From NCBI GenBank assembly GCA_910574345.1, contig CAJSZV010000001.1, forward strand, positions 229,127 through 293,126: a DNA stretch of 64,000 nucleotides, given 5' to 3'. Positions 36,518-45,300 of this stretch are shown here, piece after piece. Origin of the DNA: Clostridiaceae bacterium (lineage in GTDB: Bacteria > Bacillota > Clostridia > Lachnospirales > Lachnospiraceae). Under the pieces are notes generated by a model. The model made no database searches and was not told the DNA's origin. It saw nothing but the letters and a program-made list of their open reading frames with translations. How positions within the stretch are numbered: position 1 is the first letter of the stretch; every line of letters begins with the position of its first letter. Both the position numbers and the translations under genes were made by a program.

Positions 36518-37831
36518 ATGAACGATAGAATCATCGAATATGCCAGGGAACTGGATGGGATCAGCCGGGAGAGAAGGAGGGATTTTCATCGGTTTGCCGA
36601 GACAGGATGGCTGGAGATGAGGACCTCGGCTATGATCCATAAAACCCTTAAGGAGTTGGGGTATGAGGTCCTGACAGGCAGGGAAGTGTGTCTGGAGGGA
36701 GCAAGGCTGGGACTGCCAAAGGAGGAGGAGATGAGGGCTCATGGAGAGCTGGTTCTTTCCCAGGGGGCGCCGGCGGAATATCTGACGAAGGACATGAAGG
36801 AAGGATATACGGGAGTCATAGGAATTCTGCGCTGCGGGGAAGGTCCTGTGGTGGCGCTGCGGTTTGACATTGATGCTCTTGGCCTTGTGGAGGATGAAAA
36901 GGAGAGCCACCGGCCTTTTAGGGAGGGATTCTCTTCCGTGAACAAGGGGATGATGCATGCCTGCGGCCATGACGGACACGGAGCCATAGGTTTGGGGGTG
37001 GCGGAGGTTCTCATGAAGCTTAAAAGTGAGATGAGAGGCACCATAAAGCTGATCTTCCAGCCGGGGGAAGAAGGCGGAAGAGGAGCCAGGGCTATTGTGG
37101 CTCACGGCCATCTTGACGATGTGGATTATTTTGCAGGGACTCATATTGCGCCATCGGGCGGGCCTGATGACGGAGATGTGACTCCGGGAACCTGGGGCTC
37201 TCTTGCCAATTACAAGTATGACGCCCATTTTTACGGGGAGGCCGCTCATGCAGGGGGATTCCCGGAGAAGGGAAAAAGCGCCATAGCAGCGGCGGCCCAT
37301 GCAGTTCTGGGATTGACGGCTATTCCCCGGCACAGTGAAGGCATTACCAGAGTCAATGTAGGGGTGATCCAGGGAGGAACAGGGAGAAATGTGATTCCAA
37401 ATCATGCGGTGATTCAGTTTGAGGTGCGCGGAGAGACTACAGAGATCAATCAGTATATGGCTGATGAGGCGGTGAGAATCTGCCAGGGAGCGGCACAGAT
37501 CACCGGATGCCGGTGTGAACTGATTCTTCAGGGCGGCGGGGAGTCCCAGCACAGCGATGTGGATTTCCTGGAGCAGATAGCGGGAATCGTGGAGAGAGAG
37601 CTGCCTCATCTGAAAGTCAGCAGCTGTAAAAATGCCAAAAACTGGGGAAGCGAGGATATTTCCCTGATGATGAACCGGGTTCAGGCCCATGGAGGGAAGG
37701 CTGTCTATATGCGGTCCGTGACGCCTACGGCATCGGCCCAGCATACAACCGCTTTTGATTTTGACGAGGATGTGCTTGTGGAGGGGATTGAGGTCTTTGC
37801 CGCTATTGTGTGGGAACTGTGCAGGAGATAG
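36518..37831 (+). CDS. M20 family amidohydrolase (AbgA/hippurate hydrolase-like)
   Basis: About 437 residues from the ATG at 36518 (AAAGGGGAAGGA upstream). M20 metallopeptidase motifs: RFDIDALGLVED, MMHACGHDGHGA (metal ligands near 147-151), FQPGEEGGRG (catalytic and metal glutamates near 181), THIAPSGG and the dimerisation-domain AEAAHAGGFPEKGKSA-like segment, here GEAAHAGGFPEKGKSAI. AHGGKAVYMRSVTPTASAQH ends the metal site. The closest type is aminobenzoyl-glutamate hydrolase subunit A. It splits an N-acyl amino acid or related amide in the cytoplasm. Following an amide/cation importer, it may process the imported compound (inference). Confidence 0.87.
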   Translation: MNDRIIEYARELDGISRERRRDFHRFAETGWLEMRTSAMIHKTLKELGYEVLTGREVCLEGARLGLPKEEEMRAHGELVLSQGAPAEYLTKDMKEGYTGVIGILRCGEGPVVALRFDIDALGLVEDEKESHRPFREGFSSVNKGMMHACGHDGHGAIGLGVAEVLMKLKSEMRGTIKLIFQPGEEGGRGARAIVAHGHLDDVDYFAGTHIAPSGGPDDGDVTPGTWGSLANYKYDAHFYGEAAHAGGFPEKGKSAIAAAAHAVLGLTAIPRHSEGITRVNVGVIQGGTGRNVIPNHAVIQFEVRGETTEINQYMADEAVRICQGAAQITGCRCELILQGGGESQHSDVDFLEQIAGIVERELPHLKVSSCKNAKNWGSEDISLMMNRVQAHGGKAVYMRSVTPTASAQHTTAFDFDEDVLVEGIEVFAAIVWELCRR

Positions 37832-37843
37832 GGGGAGAGCAGG

Positions 37844-38431
37844 TTGGAGAACAGGGATGTAAGAATCAGGGCGGCTTCGCCGGAAGATGCCAAAGCTTTG
37901 CTGCGCATATACGGCCCTTATGTGGAGAGGACGGCCATTACTTTTGAGTACCAGGTGCCCTCTGAAGAGGAATTTGCCAGACGGATTGAGAAGACGCTTA
38001 AAAAGTATCCTTACCTGGCAGCCGAGGAAAGAGGAGAGATTTTGGGGTATGCTTATGCCGGCGCTTTTCATGACCGGGCAGCTTACGACTGGGCGGTGGA
38101 AACCTCCATTTATGTGGATCAGAATAAGAAAGGCATGGGAATCGGAAGGATGCTTCATGATGCCCTGGAAGATGTGCTTAAAAGGCAGGGAATCCTCAAT
38201 ATGAACGCCTGCATTGCCTATCCTGAAAAAGAAGATGAATATCTGACAAAAAACAGTGCAGAGTTCCATGAACATCTGGGATACCGGATGGTGGGGGAGT
38301 TTCGAAAATGCGGATATAAATTCGGCCGCTGGTATCATATGGTGTGGATGGAGAAATGGATCGGAGACCATTGCGAGAATCCGGAGAGGCCCCGGACTTT
38401 TGCGCAGGTGTGGGGTGAGAGAGAGGCTTAA
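37844..38431 (+). CDS. GNAT N-acetyltransferase (phosphinothricin acetyltransferase-like)
   Basis: About 195 residues from a TTG with GGGGGAGAG upstream. GNAT signatures: VRIRAASPEDAKALLRIYGP, YAYAGAFHDRAAYDWAVETS, then SIYVDQNKKGMGIGRML, the acetyl-CoA pyrophosphate loop, and EHLGYRMVGEFRKCGYKFGR. The RAAYDW-ETSIYVD pattern is that of Pat/YncA-type enzymes acting on amino-acid analogues such as phosphinothricin or methionine sulfoximine. The C-terminal ~20 residues are an extension. It starts 13 nt after the amidohydrolase stop. Confidence 0.88.
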   Translation: MENRDVRIRAASPEDAKALLRIYGPYVERTAITFEYQVPSEEEFARRIEKTLKKYPYLAAEERGEILGYAYAGAFHDRAAYDWAVETSIYVDQNKKGMGIGRMLHDALEDVLKRQGILNMNACIAYPEKEDEYLTKNSAEFHEHLGYRMVGEFRKCGYKFGRWYHMVWMEKWIGDHCENPERPRTFAQVWGEREA

Positions 38432-38437
38432 TTATCA

Positions 38438-39025
38438 ATGAAGTCAAATTTTATACTTGAGACGAAACGGCTGTATCTGAGAGAAATGGATCAGGGAGAT
38501 TTTCAGGCATTGTGCCGGATTTTGCAGGACGATGAAGTTATGTATGCCTACGAAGGAGCATTTGACGAAAGAGAGGTGCAGGAATGGCTGGACAGGCAGA
38601 TTGCCCGCTATAAAGCCTGGGGATTTGGTCTGTGGGCAGTGATTTTAAAGGAAACGGATGAGATGATCGGGCAGTGCGGACTGACCATGCAGCCATGGAA
38701 GGAGCGGGAGGTATTGGAGATCGGATATCTTTTTAGCCGGTCGTATTGGCATAATGGGTATGCTCTGGAGGCAGCAGGGGCATGTAAAAGGTATGGATTT
38801 GAGGTGCTGGGTGCAGATGAGATCTGTTCCATTATTCGTGACACCAACACACCTTCCAGGAATGTGGCCGTTAAAAACGGTATGACAGTGAGAGATCATT
38901 GGGTGAAGCATTACCGCAGTGTGGACATGCCTCATGACAGGTATGTGATTGAAAGGGGAGAGTGGGAGAGAGAGGTACATAAGGCTGTCAGGGAGGCGGA
39001 TGGCAGGAAAAGGAGAACGATATGA
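38438..39025 (+). CDS. GNAT N-acetyltransferase (RimJ/RimL-like)
   Basis: About 195 residues, 7 nt after the previous gene. It begins LETKRLYLREMDQGDFQALC, the entry of the Acetyltransf_3 (RimJ/RimL) group, with IGYLFSRSYWHNGYALEAAG as the acetyl-CoA site and DTNTPSRNVAVKNGM as the C-terminal motif. Family members acetylate N-terminal amines of proteins or small molecules. It overlaps the next gene by ATGA. The substrate is unknown. Confidence 0.87.
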   Translation: MKSNFILETKRLYLREMDQGDFQALCRILQDDEVMYAYEGAFDEREVQEWLDRQIARYKAWGFGLWAVILKETDEMIGQCGLTMQPWKEREVLEIGYLFSRSYWHNGYALEAAGACKRYGFEVLGADEICSIIRDTNTPSRNVAVKNGMTVRDHWVKHYRSVDMPHDRYVIERGEWEREVHKAVREADGRKRRTI

Positions 39026-39285
39026 GAAAGAGAAATTCTTTGTCTCAAATAAAATTATCAGACGCGCAGCGTGAAAAGCTGAATGAGGAAATCCGGGCAT
39101 TCTATCTGGATGAGAGAGGGGAAGAAATTGGGATGATCGAACAGATACAGCTGGTGGAGTTATTTGAGGAGAAGCTGGCGCCCGTTATCTATAACCGGGC
39201 CCTGGATGATGCCAGGAGATGGCATGCACAGGCTATGGAGAATTTGGAATCGGATTATTATGCTTTGTACAAGAATCTCACATAA
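39022..39285 (+). CDS. DUF2164 family small protein
   Basis: About 87 residues, start in an ATGA overlap with AAAGGAG upstream. The sequence LNEEIRAFYLDERGEEIGMI, LVELFEEKLAPVIYNRALDD is the DUF2164 pattern, a small cytoplasmic helical family without defined function. It is translationally coupled to the acetyltransferase. Confidence 0.8.
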   Translation: MRKRNSLSQIKLSDAQREKLNEEIRAFYLDERGEEIGMIEQIQLVELFEEKLAPVIYNRALDDARRWHAQAMENLESDYYALYKNLT

Positions 39286-39311
39286 GATGAAGGAAAAGGA
39301 GAGGTGAATTT

Positions 39312-40004
39312 ATGAAATTAGTTGTGAACGCTGACGATTTTGGATATACAAAGGGTGTCACAGAGGGAATTATCGAGGGGTATCACAGGGGAATTGTGCG
39401 GTCAACCACCGCGCTTACCAATATGCCATGGCTGGAACTGGGGAAGAATCTGACAAAAGACTGTCAGGATTTGGGTATCGGCGTCCATATGACATTGACC
39501 TTAGGCAAGGCGCTGACGGGAGTGAAAAGTTTTACTGATGATCAGGGCAATTTTCTTTCGAAGGCCAGGATTCAGAGCATGGATCTGAATCAGGAGGAAG
39601 TTTATGAAGAGTGGAAAGCGCAGATTGAACGCTTCAGGGAGGTCTTTGGCCGCATGCCTGCTCATCTGGATTCCCACCATCATATGCATGTTATGAATGA
39701 AAAGCTGAGGGAAACGGCGCAGCGGCTGGCCGGAGAGTATCATCTGGCTTTAAGACGGTTTTGTCCCTATGAATTTGTATCCGGTTTTTATGGAGAGACG
39801 GTTTCAAGAGAGGGGTTTTTAGAGCTGTTAAGGCAAAATGCGGGAAAGGACATTGAGATTATGGTCCATCCAGGATACTGCGATCTGGAACTTTACCGCA
39901 GAAGCTCCTATAATCTGGCCAGAGTTCAGGAACTTGATATTCTGTGTTCAGATGAAGTACTTGCTTACATAAAGGCAGAAGGGATTGAGCTCACTCACTA
40001 TTGA
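39312..40004 (+). CDS. ChbG/HpnK (YdjC) family carbohydrate deacetylase
   Basis: About 230 residues, ATG with AAAGGAGAGG upstream. The YdjC fold is shown by KLVVNADDFGYTKGVTEGII (metal Asp pair), GVHMTLTLGKAL, HLDSHHHMHVM (metal histidines) and IEIMVHPGYCD. These enzymes remove N-acetyl groups from chitobiose-type oligosaccharides. Length is slightly short for the family but motif-complete. It is the last gene before a terminator. Confidence 0.88.
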   Translation: MKLVVNADDFGYTKGVTEGIIEGYHRGIVRSTTALTNMPWLELGKNLTKDCQDLGIGVHMTLTLGKALTGVKSFTDDQGNFLSKARIQSMDLNQEEVYEEWKAQIERFREVFGRMPAHLDSHHHMHVMNEKLRETAQRLAGEYHLALRRFCPYEFVSGFYGETVSREGFLELLRQNAGKDIEIMVHPGYCDLELYRRSSYNLARVQELDILCSDEVLAYIKAEGIELTHY

Positions 40005-40045
40005 TGGTGTTTTTAAAGAGAGATTTTCAAAATGTTTTATGTCAG

Positions 40046-40085
40046 GGACCGTTATAAATTAGCAGATTTACAGCGGTTCTTTTTA
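40046..40085 (+). terminator. Rho-independent terminator after the deacetylase gene
   Basis: GGACCGTTATAAAT pairs imperfectly with ATTTACAGCGGTTC and is followed by TTTTTA. The next promoter begins only 3 nt later. Confidence 0.65.
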
Positions 40086-40087
40086 GG

Positions 40088-40116
40088 TTGCGTTATAACA
40101 GGGCGGATAGTATAAT
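40088..40116 (+). promoter_or_regulatory. Promoter of the zinc-finger membrane protein and polA region
   Basis: TTGCGT (40088-40093), 17 nt, TATAAT (40111-40116), about 105 nt before the zinc-finger gene. Confidence 0.65.
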
Positions 40117-40220
40117 GAAAGGCAGAGAATAATTAAGAAACAGAAGATCTATGGCATCCAGGTCCGGTAAAGTTCCCTTAAAAAGCGGATACTGGGAAGC
40201 GGGAAAAGGAGGAATGCGGC

Positions 40221-40574
40221 ATGACTTGTAAGGAAGCCGAAGGTCTGGTTATGGCTTATGTCCGTCACGATATGGATGTGCAGAAGATGGAGGAATTCCT
40301 GGAGCATGTTGACCAGTGTGAGAACTGTCGGGAAGAGCTGGAGATTTATTATACAGTGGAGGCGGGTATCCGGCAGCTGGATGCCGATACGGACACGGAC
40401 CGCTACAACATCAAGGGAGATATGGAAGCGGATATTATGGCTTCGAGACAGCATATTTATAATATGCGGTTTTTAAGCGTGCTTCGGTATGCGGCCAATA
40501 CCCTGCTTGTCATGAGTCTGGTGGTCATGCTGATGCTGCAGGCAAGAATCTGGTGGCAGACGGGGATATTTTGA
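40221..40574 (+). CDS. Zinc-finger (zf-HC2-like) membrane protein
   Basis: About 117 residues, ATG with AAAGGAGG upstream. Cys 3 and the HVDQCENCREELE segment supply a CxnHxxxCxxC zinc-binding site as in anti-sigma factors. A single membrane helix follows near 88-108 (AANTLLVMSLVVMLMLQ). No sigma factor gene is adjacent, so an anti-sigma role is only a possibility. The 216 nt between this gene and polA hold no recognisable gene. Confidence 0.78.
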   Translation: MTCKEAEGLVMAYVRHDMDVQKMEEFLEHVDQCENCREELEIYYTVEAGIRQLDADTDTDRYNIKGDMEADIMASRQHIYNMRFLSVLRYAANTLLVMSLVVMLMLQARIWWQTGIF

Positions 40575-40790
40575 GGCAGGGAGCAAAGAGGGATACACAT
40601 TGATATCCGGGGATTGCCCTGAATCTGCCTTCGGATCTTTTAGGGCTCACAAGGCTTGAGCAGCATGAGGATTCTAAGACGGATTATGTACGCCGAGATG
40701 CAGAACTGGGCTATCAAGGAGGGCTGGAAGGCCATATTTTTTTCCAGAAAACCCATAATTATTGAATGACAGAGAGTGAGAGAAGAAATT

Positions 40791-43439
40791 ATGAAAAATA
40801 AACTGGTATTGATTGACGGACACAGTATTTTAAACAGGGCATTTTACGGGGTTCCGGAGCTGACCAACTCCGAGGGGCTTCACACCAACGGGGTTTTTGG
40901 TTTTCTGAATATCATGTTTCGGATTCTTGATGAGGAGGAGGCGGATCATCTGGCTGTGGCCTTTGACTTAAGCGAACCGACCTTCCGGCACAAGATGTAT
41001 GAGGAATATAAGGGAACCAGGAAGCCTATGCCCCAGGAGCTGGTGGAGCAGGTGCCTCTTATCAAGGAGGTGCTGAAAGCCATGGGGATTCCCATTATGA
41101 CTCTGGCAGGGTATGAGGCCGATGATATTCTGGGAACCCTGGCCAAGAAGAACGCGGCGGCAGGAGTGGAGGTCTCTATTGTATCGGGGGACCGAGATCT
41201 TTTACAGCTGGCCGATGAGCATATTAAGATTCGTATCCCTAAGACCAGCAAGGGAACCACGGTGGTGAAGGATTATTATCCGGCTGACGTGAAGGCGGAG
41301 TACCAGGTGACTCCCCTGGAATTTATTGACGTGAAGGCCCTTATGGGAGATGCGTCTGACAATATCCCCGGAGTTCCTTCTATCGGGGAGAAGACTGCCA
41401 CCAGTCTGATCGTGGCTTACGGGAGTATCGAGAATGCCTATGCCCATTTGTCTGAGATCAAGCCCCCCAGGGCCCAGAAGGCTTTGGGAGAGCATTATGA
41501 CATGGCTCAGATGAGCAAGGAGCTGGCCACCATCTGTATTGACTGCCCTATTGAATTTTCATATGAGGACATGGAGATAGGAAACCTGTATACCCAGGAG
41601 GCCTATGAGTATATGAAGCGGCTGGAGTTTAAGTCTTTTTTGGCCAAGTTTGACGCCGGAGGAATGAAGGCCCCCAAGGTGGAAGAGCATTTTAAGGTGA
41701 TTACGGATTTCGGAGAGGCCGAGGAGGTCTTTGGAAGGGCTTCGGGGGCAGAGAGAATCGGGTTTCAGCTCCTTATCGAGAAGGGGCAGGTTATGGGGAC
41801 GGCCCTCTGTTTCGGCGAGGAGGACTGCTATGCCATAGGTGCTCAGGGATTTCTGACCGGGGACTATGTGGCGGGAAAGGTGAAGGAGCTGGTGGAGAAG
41901 ACGGAAGGTAAAACCCGTGCCACTCTGAACTTGAAGGTTCAGCTGCCATTTCTGAACCTTGGGGAGGAATCAGGGGTTATGGATGGGGGAGTAGCCGGCT
42001 ACCTTCTGAATCCTCTTAAGGATACTTACGATTATGATGACCTGGCCAGGGATTATCTGGGGATGACCGTGGCATCCAAGGAAGACCTTCTGGGGAAGAA
42101 AGCTCTGGCAGGGGAAATGCTTATGTGGGGGGATGAGAAGGCAGGGATCTGCGTCTGCTACATGGGATATATTGCCTGGAAGTCGGCAGAGGTTTTGGAG
42201 AAGAAGCTTCGTGAGAAGGACATGTGGAGGCTGTTTATGGAGGTGGAAATGCCTTTGATCTACAGTCTGCATCACATGGAGCAGGCAGGAATCCGGGTGG
42301 AGAAGGACCGGCTTAAGGCATACGGGGATGAACTGAAGGTGAAGCTCCGGGATTTGGAGGGGGAGATCTATGGGCTGGCAGGAGAAACCTTCAATATTAA
42401 CTCTCCGAAGCAGCTTGGGGAAGTGCTGTTTGACCATATGAAGCTGCCTCACGGGAAGAAGACCAAGACAGGGTATTCCACTGCAGCCGATGTGCTGGAG
42501 AAGCTGGCCGGGGAGTATCCGGTGGTCAGAAAGATTCTGGATTACAGACAACTTGCCAAATTGAATTCCACTTACGCCGAGGGGCTTTATGGGTTTATCC
42601 GGGAGGACGGACGGATTCACGGCACCTTCAATCAGACCATCACGGCCACAGGGCGGATCAGCAGCACAGAGCCCAACCTTCAGAATATCCCGGTGCGCAT
42701 GGAGCTTGGCCGGCAGATACGGAAGATCTTTGTGCCTGAGGAGGGGTATGTGTTTGTAGATGCGGACTACTCTCAGATCGAGCTGCGGGTCCTGGCCCAC
42801 ATGTCGGGGGACGACCGGCTGATTGAGGCCTACAGGCAGGCCCAGGATATCCATGCCATCACCGCCTCCCAGGTGTTCCACATTCCTCTTGACCAGGTGA
42901 CGCCTTTACAGAGGCGCAATGCCAAGGCAGTGAATTTCGGTATTGTCTATGGAATCAGTGCCTTTGGACTCAGCGAGGACTTAAGCATCAGCCGTCAGGA
43001 GGCCATGGATTATATTGACAAATATTTTGAGACCTATCCGGGGGTAAAGGAGTTTTTGGACAGACAGGTGGAAGAGGGGAAGGAGAAGGGCTACGTGGTC
43101 ACCATGTATGGAAGGCAGCGGCCTATTCCGGAGCTGAAATCGGCTAATTTTATGCAGCGGTCTTTCGGGGAGAGGGTGGCTATGAACTCGCCTATCCAGG
43201 GGACGGCGGCGGATATTATGAAGATCGCCATGATTGAAGTGGACCGGGAGCTTAAGAGGCGGGAGATGAAGTCCAGAATCGTGCTCCAGGTTCATGACGA
43301 GCTTTTGGTGGAGACGTGGAAGTCGGAGAAGGATGAGGTTATGGGGATCTTGGAGACCAAGATGAAGGGAGCGGCCAGCTTGTCGGTATCCTTAGAGGTG
43401 GAGGCCCATGTGGGGGATAGTTGGTATGATGCGAAATGA
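40791..43439 (+). CDS. polA: DNA polymerase I
   Basis: About 882 residues from the ATG at 40791; the site (GAGAGAAG) is weak. Residues ~1-290 are the 5'-3' exonuclease (LVLIDGHSILNRAFYGV, VSGDRDLLQLAD, GDASDNIPGVPSIGEKTA). The middle domain lacks the proofreading motif: the Exo I region reads GFQLLIEKG, without D-x-E, as in other Firmicutes. The polymerase domain is complete: motif A DADYSQIELRVLAHMSGD (~655), motif B RRNAKAVNFGIVYGISAFG (~708) and motif C LQVHDELLVE (~833). It fills gaps in replication and repair. In related bacteria coaE follows closely; here a mobile element intervenes. Confidence 0.96.
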   Translation: MKNKLVLIDGHSILNRAFYGVPELTNSEGLHTNGVFGFLNIMFRILDEEEADHLAVAFDLSEPTFRHKMYEEYKGTRKPMPQELVEQVPLIKEVLKAMGIPIMTLAGYEADDILGTLAKKNAAAGVEVSIVSGDRDLLQLADEHIKIRIPKTSKGTTVVKDYYPADVKAEYQVTPLEFIDVKALMGDASDNIPGVPSIGEKTATSLIVAYGSIENAYAHLSEIKPPRAQKALGEHYDMAQMSKELATICIDCPIEFSYEDMEIGNLYTQEAYEYMKRLEFKSFLAKFDAGGMKAPKVEEHFKVITDFGEAEEVFGRASGAERIGFQLLIEKGQVMGTALCFGEEDCYAIGAQGFLTGDYVAGKVKELVEKTEGKTRATLNLKVQLPFLNLGEESGVMDGGVAGYLLNPLKDTYDYDDLARDYLGMTVASKEDLLGKKALAGEMLMWGDEKAGICVCYMGYIAWKSAEVLEKKLREKDMWRLFMEVEMPLIYSLHHMEQAGIRVEKDRLKAYGDELKVKLRDLEGEIYGLAGETFNINSPKQLGEVLFDHMKLPHGKKTKTGYSTAADVLEKLAGEYPVVRKILDYRQLAKLNSTYAEGLYGFIREDGRIHGTFNQTITATGRISSTEPNLQNIPVRMELGRQIRKIFVPEEGYVFVDADYSQIELRVLAHMSGDDRLIEAYRQAQDIHAITASQVFHIPLDQVTPLQRRNAKAVNFGIVYGISAFGLSEDLSISRQEAMDYIDKYFETYPGVKEFLDRQVEEGKEKGYVVTMYGRQRPIPELKSANFMQRSFGERVAMNSPIQGTAADIMKIAMIEVDRELKRREMKSRIVLQVHDELLVETWKSEKDEVMGILETKMKGAASLSVSLEVEAHVGDSWYDAK

Positions 43440-43459
43440 TAGGGGAGGGAAATGACGAA

Positions 43460-44082
43460 TGAGACTATTTCAGTTTGCTTATTGTTATGATTATGAAAAA
43501 AAGATCAATAATTTGAGTATACTGTGTCCTGAAAAATGGAGTTTTGGCTCTAATTCAGATAATATGATTTTAAAAAATTAGCGTCCGCAACGGGCAGATT
43601 ATTTTGCTAATCCAGTGGATTTGGTTTTTGATAAAAATTGCGAGATAATTCCGCAATATTCACATATTTTTAATGATCCGGATAATTTCTTGCGAATACC
43701 CGAAAATGTGAGGGAGAGTATGAATAAAATCATGCTTTTTGATGGTGCAATCAAAAGAGCAAAGTTAATGATTAATGCAAACTACAAAACCGCGGTTCCT
43801 CAATATTATAAAGGGAAAATACAGCTCTTGATACCAATTTGTCTGATTAGTGAGAATGTGCCTGATCTGGCTTTGGCCGTGAGCAAAAATGGGGCAGGGG
43901 ATCAGTATCTGGGGCATACTTGTTTAACTTTAGATATGGCATATAACAATGCACGGCTTATTGCAATAAAGCGAATTGGAACACCCAAACTGTGCGCCAA
44001 AGGCTGGAAATTTCCGAAAAAGCGCAAAAAAATAGAGGCCGCTCTGCGTTCTCGCAAAGCGACCTCTATTTGCTTTCGATAG
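43460..44082 (+). pseudogene. Decayed DUF3825 gene at the left edge of the mobile element
   Basis: A good start (GGGGAGGGAAATGACGA before ATG 43460) opens MRLFQFAYCYDYEKKINNLS and stops at 43581 after 40 codons. Immediately after, in another frame and without a start, comes RPQRADYFANPVDLVFDKNC, then NYKTAVPQYYKGKIQLLIPI and LTLDMAYNNARLIA. Both parts match the start and end of DUF3825, a domain associated with OST-HTH/RNA-binding proteins; the central ~100 residues are missing. Beyond ~43980 the frame continues into unrelated sequence and stops at 44082 inside the XRE gene's 3' end. An internal deletion plus frameshift is the simplest reading. Confidence 0.75.
44024..44070 (-). terminator. 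Terminator of the XRE regulator gene
   Basis: An 18-bp stem (44031-44048 with 44053-44070, two G-U pairs in the RNA) with a 4-nt loop is followed on the minus strand by seven T residues. Confidence 0.85.
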
Positions 44083-44407
44083 CCCCGTCTAATGCTCCCT
44101 CAATGACCGGCAGATGTTCTTCTGGACACATCATCACCTTACGGCTGATACGCTGGCGTTGGTCGTGTTCCTCCCCTGCGGCAAGCTGGTTGAAATACTT
44201 CGCGGCGGGAAGATTAAAAATTTGAATGAGCTGTATTATAACTGGCAGGGCCGGTATGATGTGGTTATTCTCAATGTTGATAAGATAGACCGTTGAGATG
44301 CCCGCCATTTCAGCGGCCTTTTGCCTGGACAGCCGCAGCTTTTTTCTCGCCGCCTTGACATCCTCCCCAAAGGGTTCAAAACCGGGACAATCCTGAATGT
44401 TAGCCAT
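44066..44407 (-). CDS. XRE family transcriptional regulator
   Basis: About 113 residues. The HTH at ~14-70 reads FGEDVKAARKKLRLSRQKAA, EMAGISTVYLINIENNHIIP; the rest is a short C-terminal extension. Such regulators are typical of integrative elements, where they control excision or cargo. It is divergent from the response regulator gene, 209 nt away, and its stop overlaps its own terminator. Confidence 0.85.
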   Translation of the reverse strand: MANIQDCPGFEPFGEDVKAARKKLRLSRQKAAEMAGISTVYLINIENNHIIPALPVIIQLIQIFNLPAAKYFNQLAAGEEHDQRQRISRKVMMCPEEHLPVIEGALDGAIESK

Positions 44408-44561
44408 ATTGTATCACCCATCTATATTGTATACTTTACTTTTTGGCTTGAAAATAAAGAATACAGAACAGAAACTAATCTTTATTGTTTACATTCTGGG
44501 TGTTGATTTATTCGCCGTATCTCCGTAAAATTAGATTGTGTATTGCAATACGAAAACCGTT

Positions 44562-44593
44562 GTGAGGTTTCTGTGACATTTTCATGTTATCCT
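44562..44593 (+). promoter_or_regulatory. Response-regulator-type promoter, site a
   Basis: GTGA (44562-44565), 7 nt, GTGA (44573-44576), 10 nt, TTATCCT (44587-44593). The direct repeats are 11 bp apart, one helical turn, in the -35 position, as expected for an OmpR-family activator dimer. It precedes the response regulator gene itself. Sites b (46378) and c (49788) have the same layout. Confidence 0.65.
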
Positions 44594-44616
44594 AATAAGG
44601 GAAAGGAAGTGAAGCC

Positions 44617-45300
44617 ATGAGGCTTTTAGTCGTTGAAGATGACCGTCTTTTGAACAATACTCTTTGCTACAATCTTTCGGCGGCGGGCTACATAGTAGAT
44701 GCTGCCATGTCAAAATCAGCGGCGGTCAATTTCTGTGAAGTGCAGGACTATGATTTGATCGTGCTGGATGTCAATTTGCCTGATGGAAACGGTTTTGACT
44801 TCTGTACAGAAATCAAAGAGCGTCGTCCTGATACCGCCGTGATTTTCTTGACCGCAAACGATATGGAAAGCGATATGCTAAAAGGCTTTGAGCTGGGAGC
44901 AGACGATTATGTGACAAAGCCGTTTCCGATCAGTGTATTCCGAAAAAAGGTTTCGGCCCTGCTGGGCCGCATCGAGAAGCAGACAGGCGGCGATTGCTAC
45001 ACAGACGGCACACTATCCGTCAATTTCTCGGAATTGACCGCCACCCTCGCGGGAGAGCCGGTTATCTTCACACCGATGGAATACCGCTTGCTAAAGGTGC
45101 TGGTACGAAATCCGCAAATCGTTCTGACCCGGCAGATGCTTCTTGAAAAGCTGTGGGACGCAGACGAAAATTTTGTGGATGAACACGCGCTGACGGTAGC
45201 TATCAGCCGTATTCGGGGGAAAATCGAAATAGACGGCCTGCAATATATCAAGACCGTCTATGGCATGGGCTATATGTGGATTGGGGGGATGAAAAAGTGA
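44617..45300 (+). CDS. OmpR/PhoB family response regulator
   Basis: About 227 residues, ATG with AAAGGAAGTGAAG upstream. The receiver domain has acidic pocket VEDD, phospho-acceptor Asp 51 (VLDVNLPDG) and YVTKPF; the C-terminal winged helix has FTPMEYRLLKVLVRNPQIVL and ISRIRGKIE, GYMW. It probably binds the GTGA-N7-GTGA direct repeats found at three promoters of this element. Its stop overlaps the kinase start (GTGA). It belongs with the ABC exporter downstream in a detoxification-type module. Confidence 0.93.
   Translation: MRLLVVEDDRLLNNTLCYNLSAAGYIVDAAMSKSAAVNFCEVQDYDLIVLDVNLPDGNGFDFCTEIKERRPDTAVIFLTANDMESDMLKGFELGADDYVTKPFPISVFRKKVSALLGRIEKQTGGDCYTDGTLSVNFSELTATLAGEPVIFTPMEYRLLKVLVRNPQIVLTRQMLLEKLWDADENFVDEHALTVAISRIRGKIEIDGLQYIKTVYGMGYMWIGGMKK

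Noticed and set aside
36434-38371. Long minus-strand open frame (about 645 codons) opposite the amidohydrolase and acetyltransferase genes
   Set aside because: Its translation is His/Pro/Ser/Leu-rich without any domain, and the opposite strand has clear M20 and GNAT motifs with good ribosome binding sites. It is a codon-bias shadow.
40575-40790. Open frame of about 49 codons between the zinc-finger gene and polA (DLLGLTRLEQHEDSKTDYV...)
   Set aside because: No start codon with a ribosome binding site and no family recognised; treated as intergenic or a remnant.
41970-42881. Minus-strand open frame opposite polA
   Set aside because: Antisense of the highly conserved polymerase domain; shadow only.
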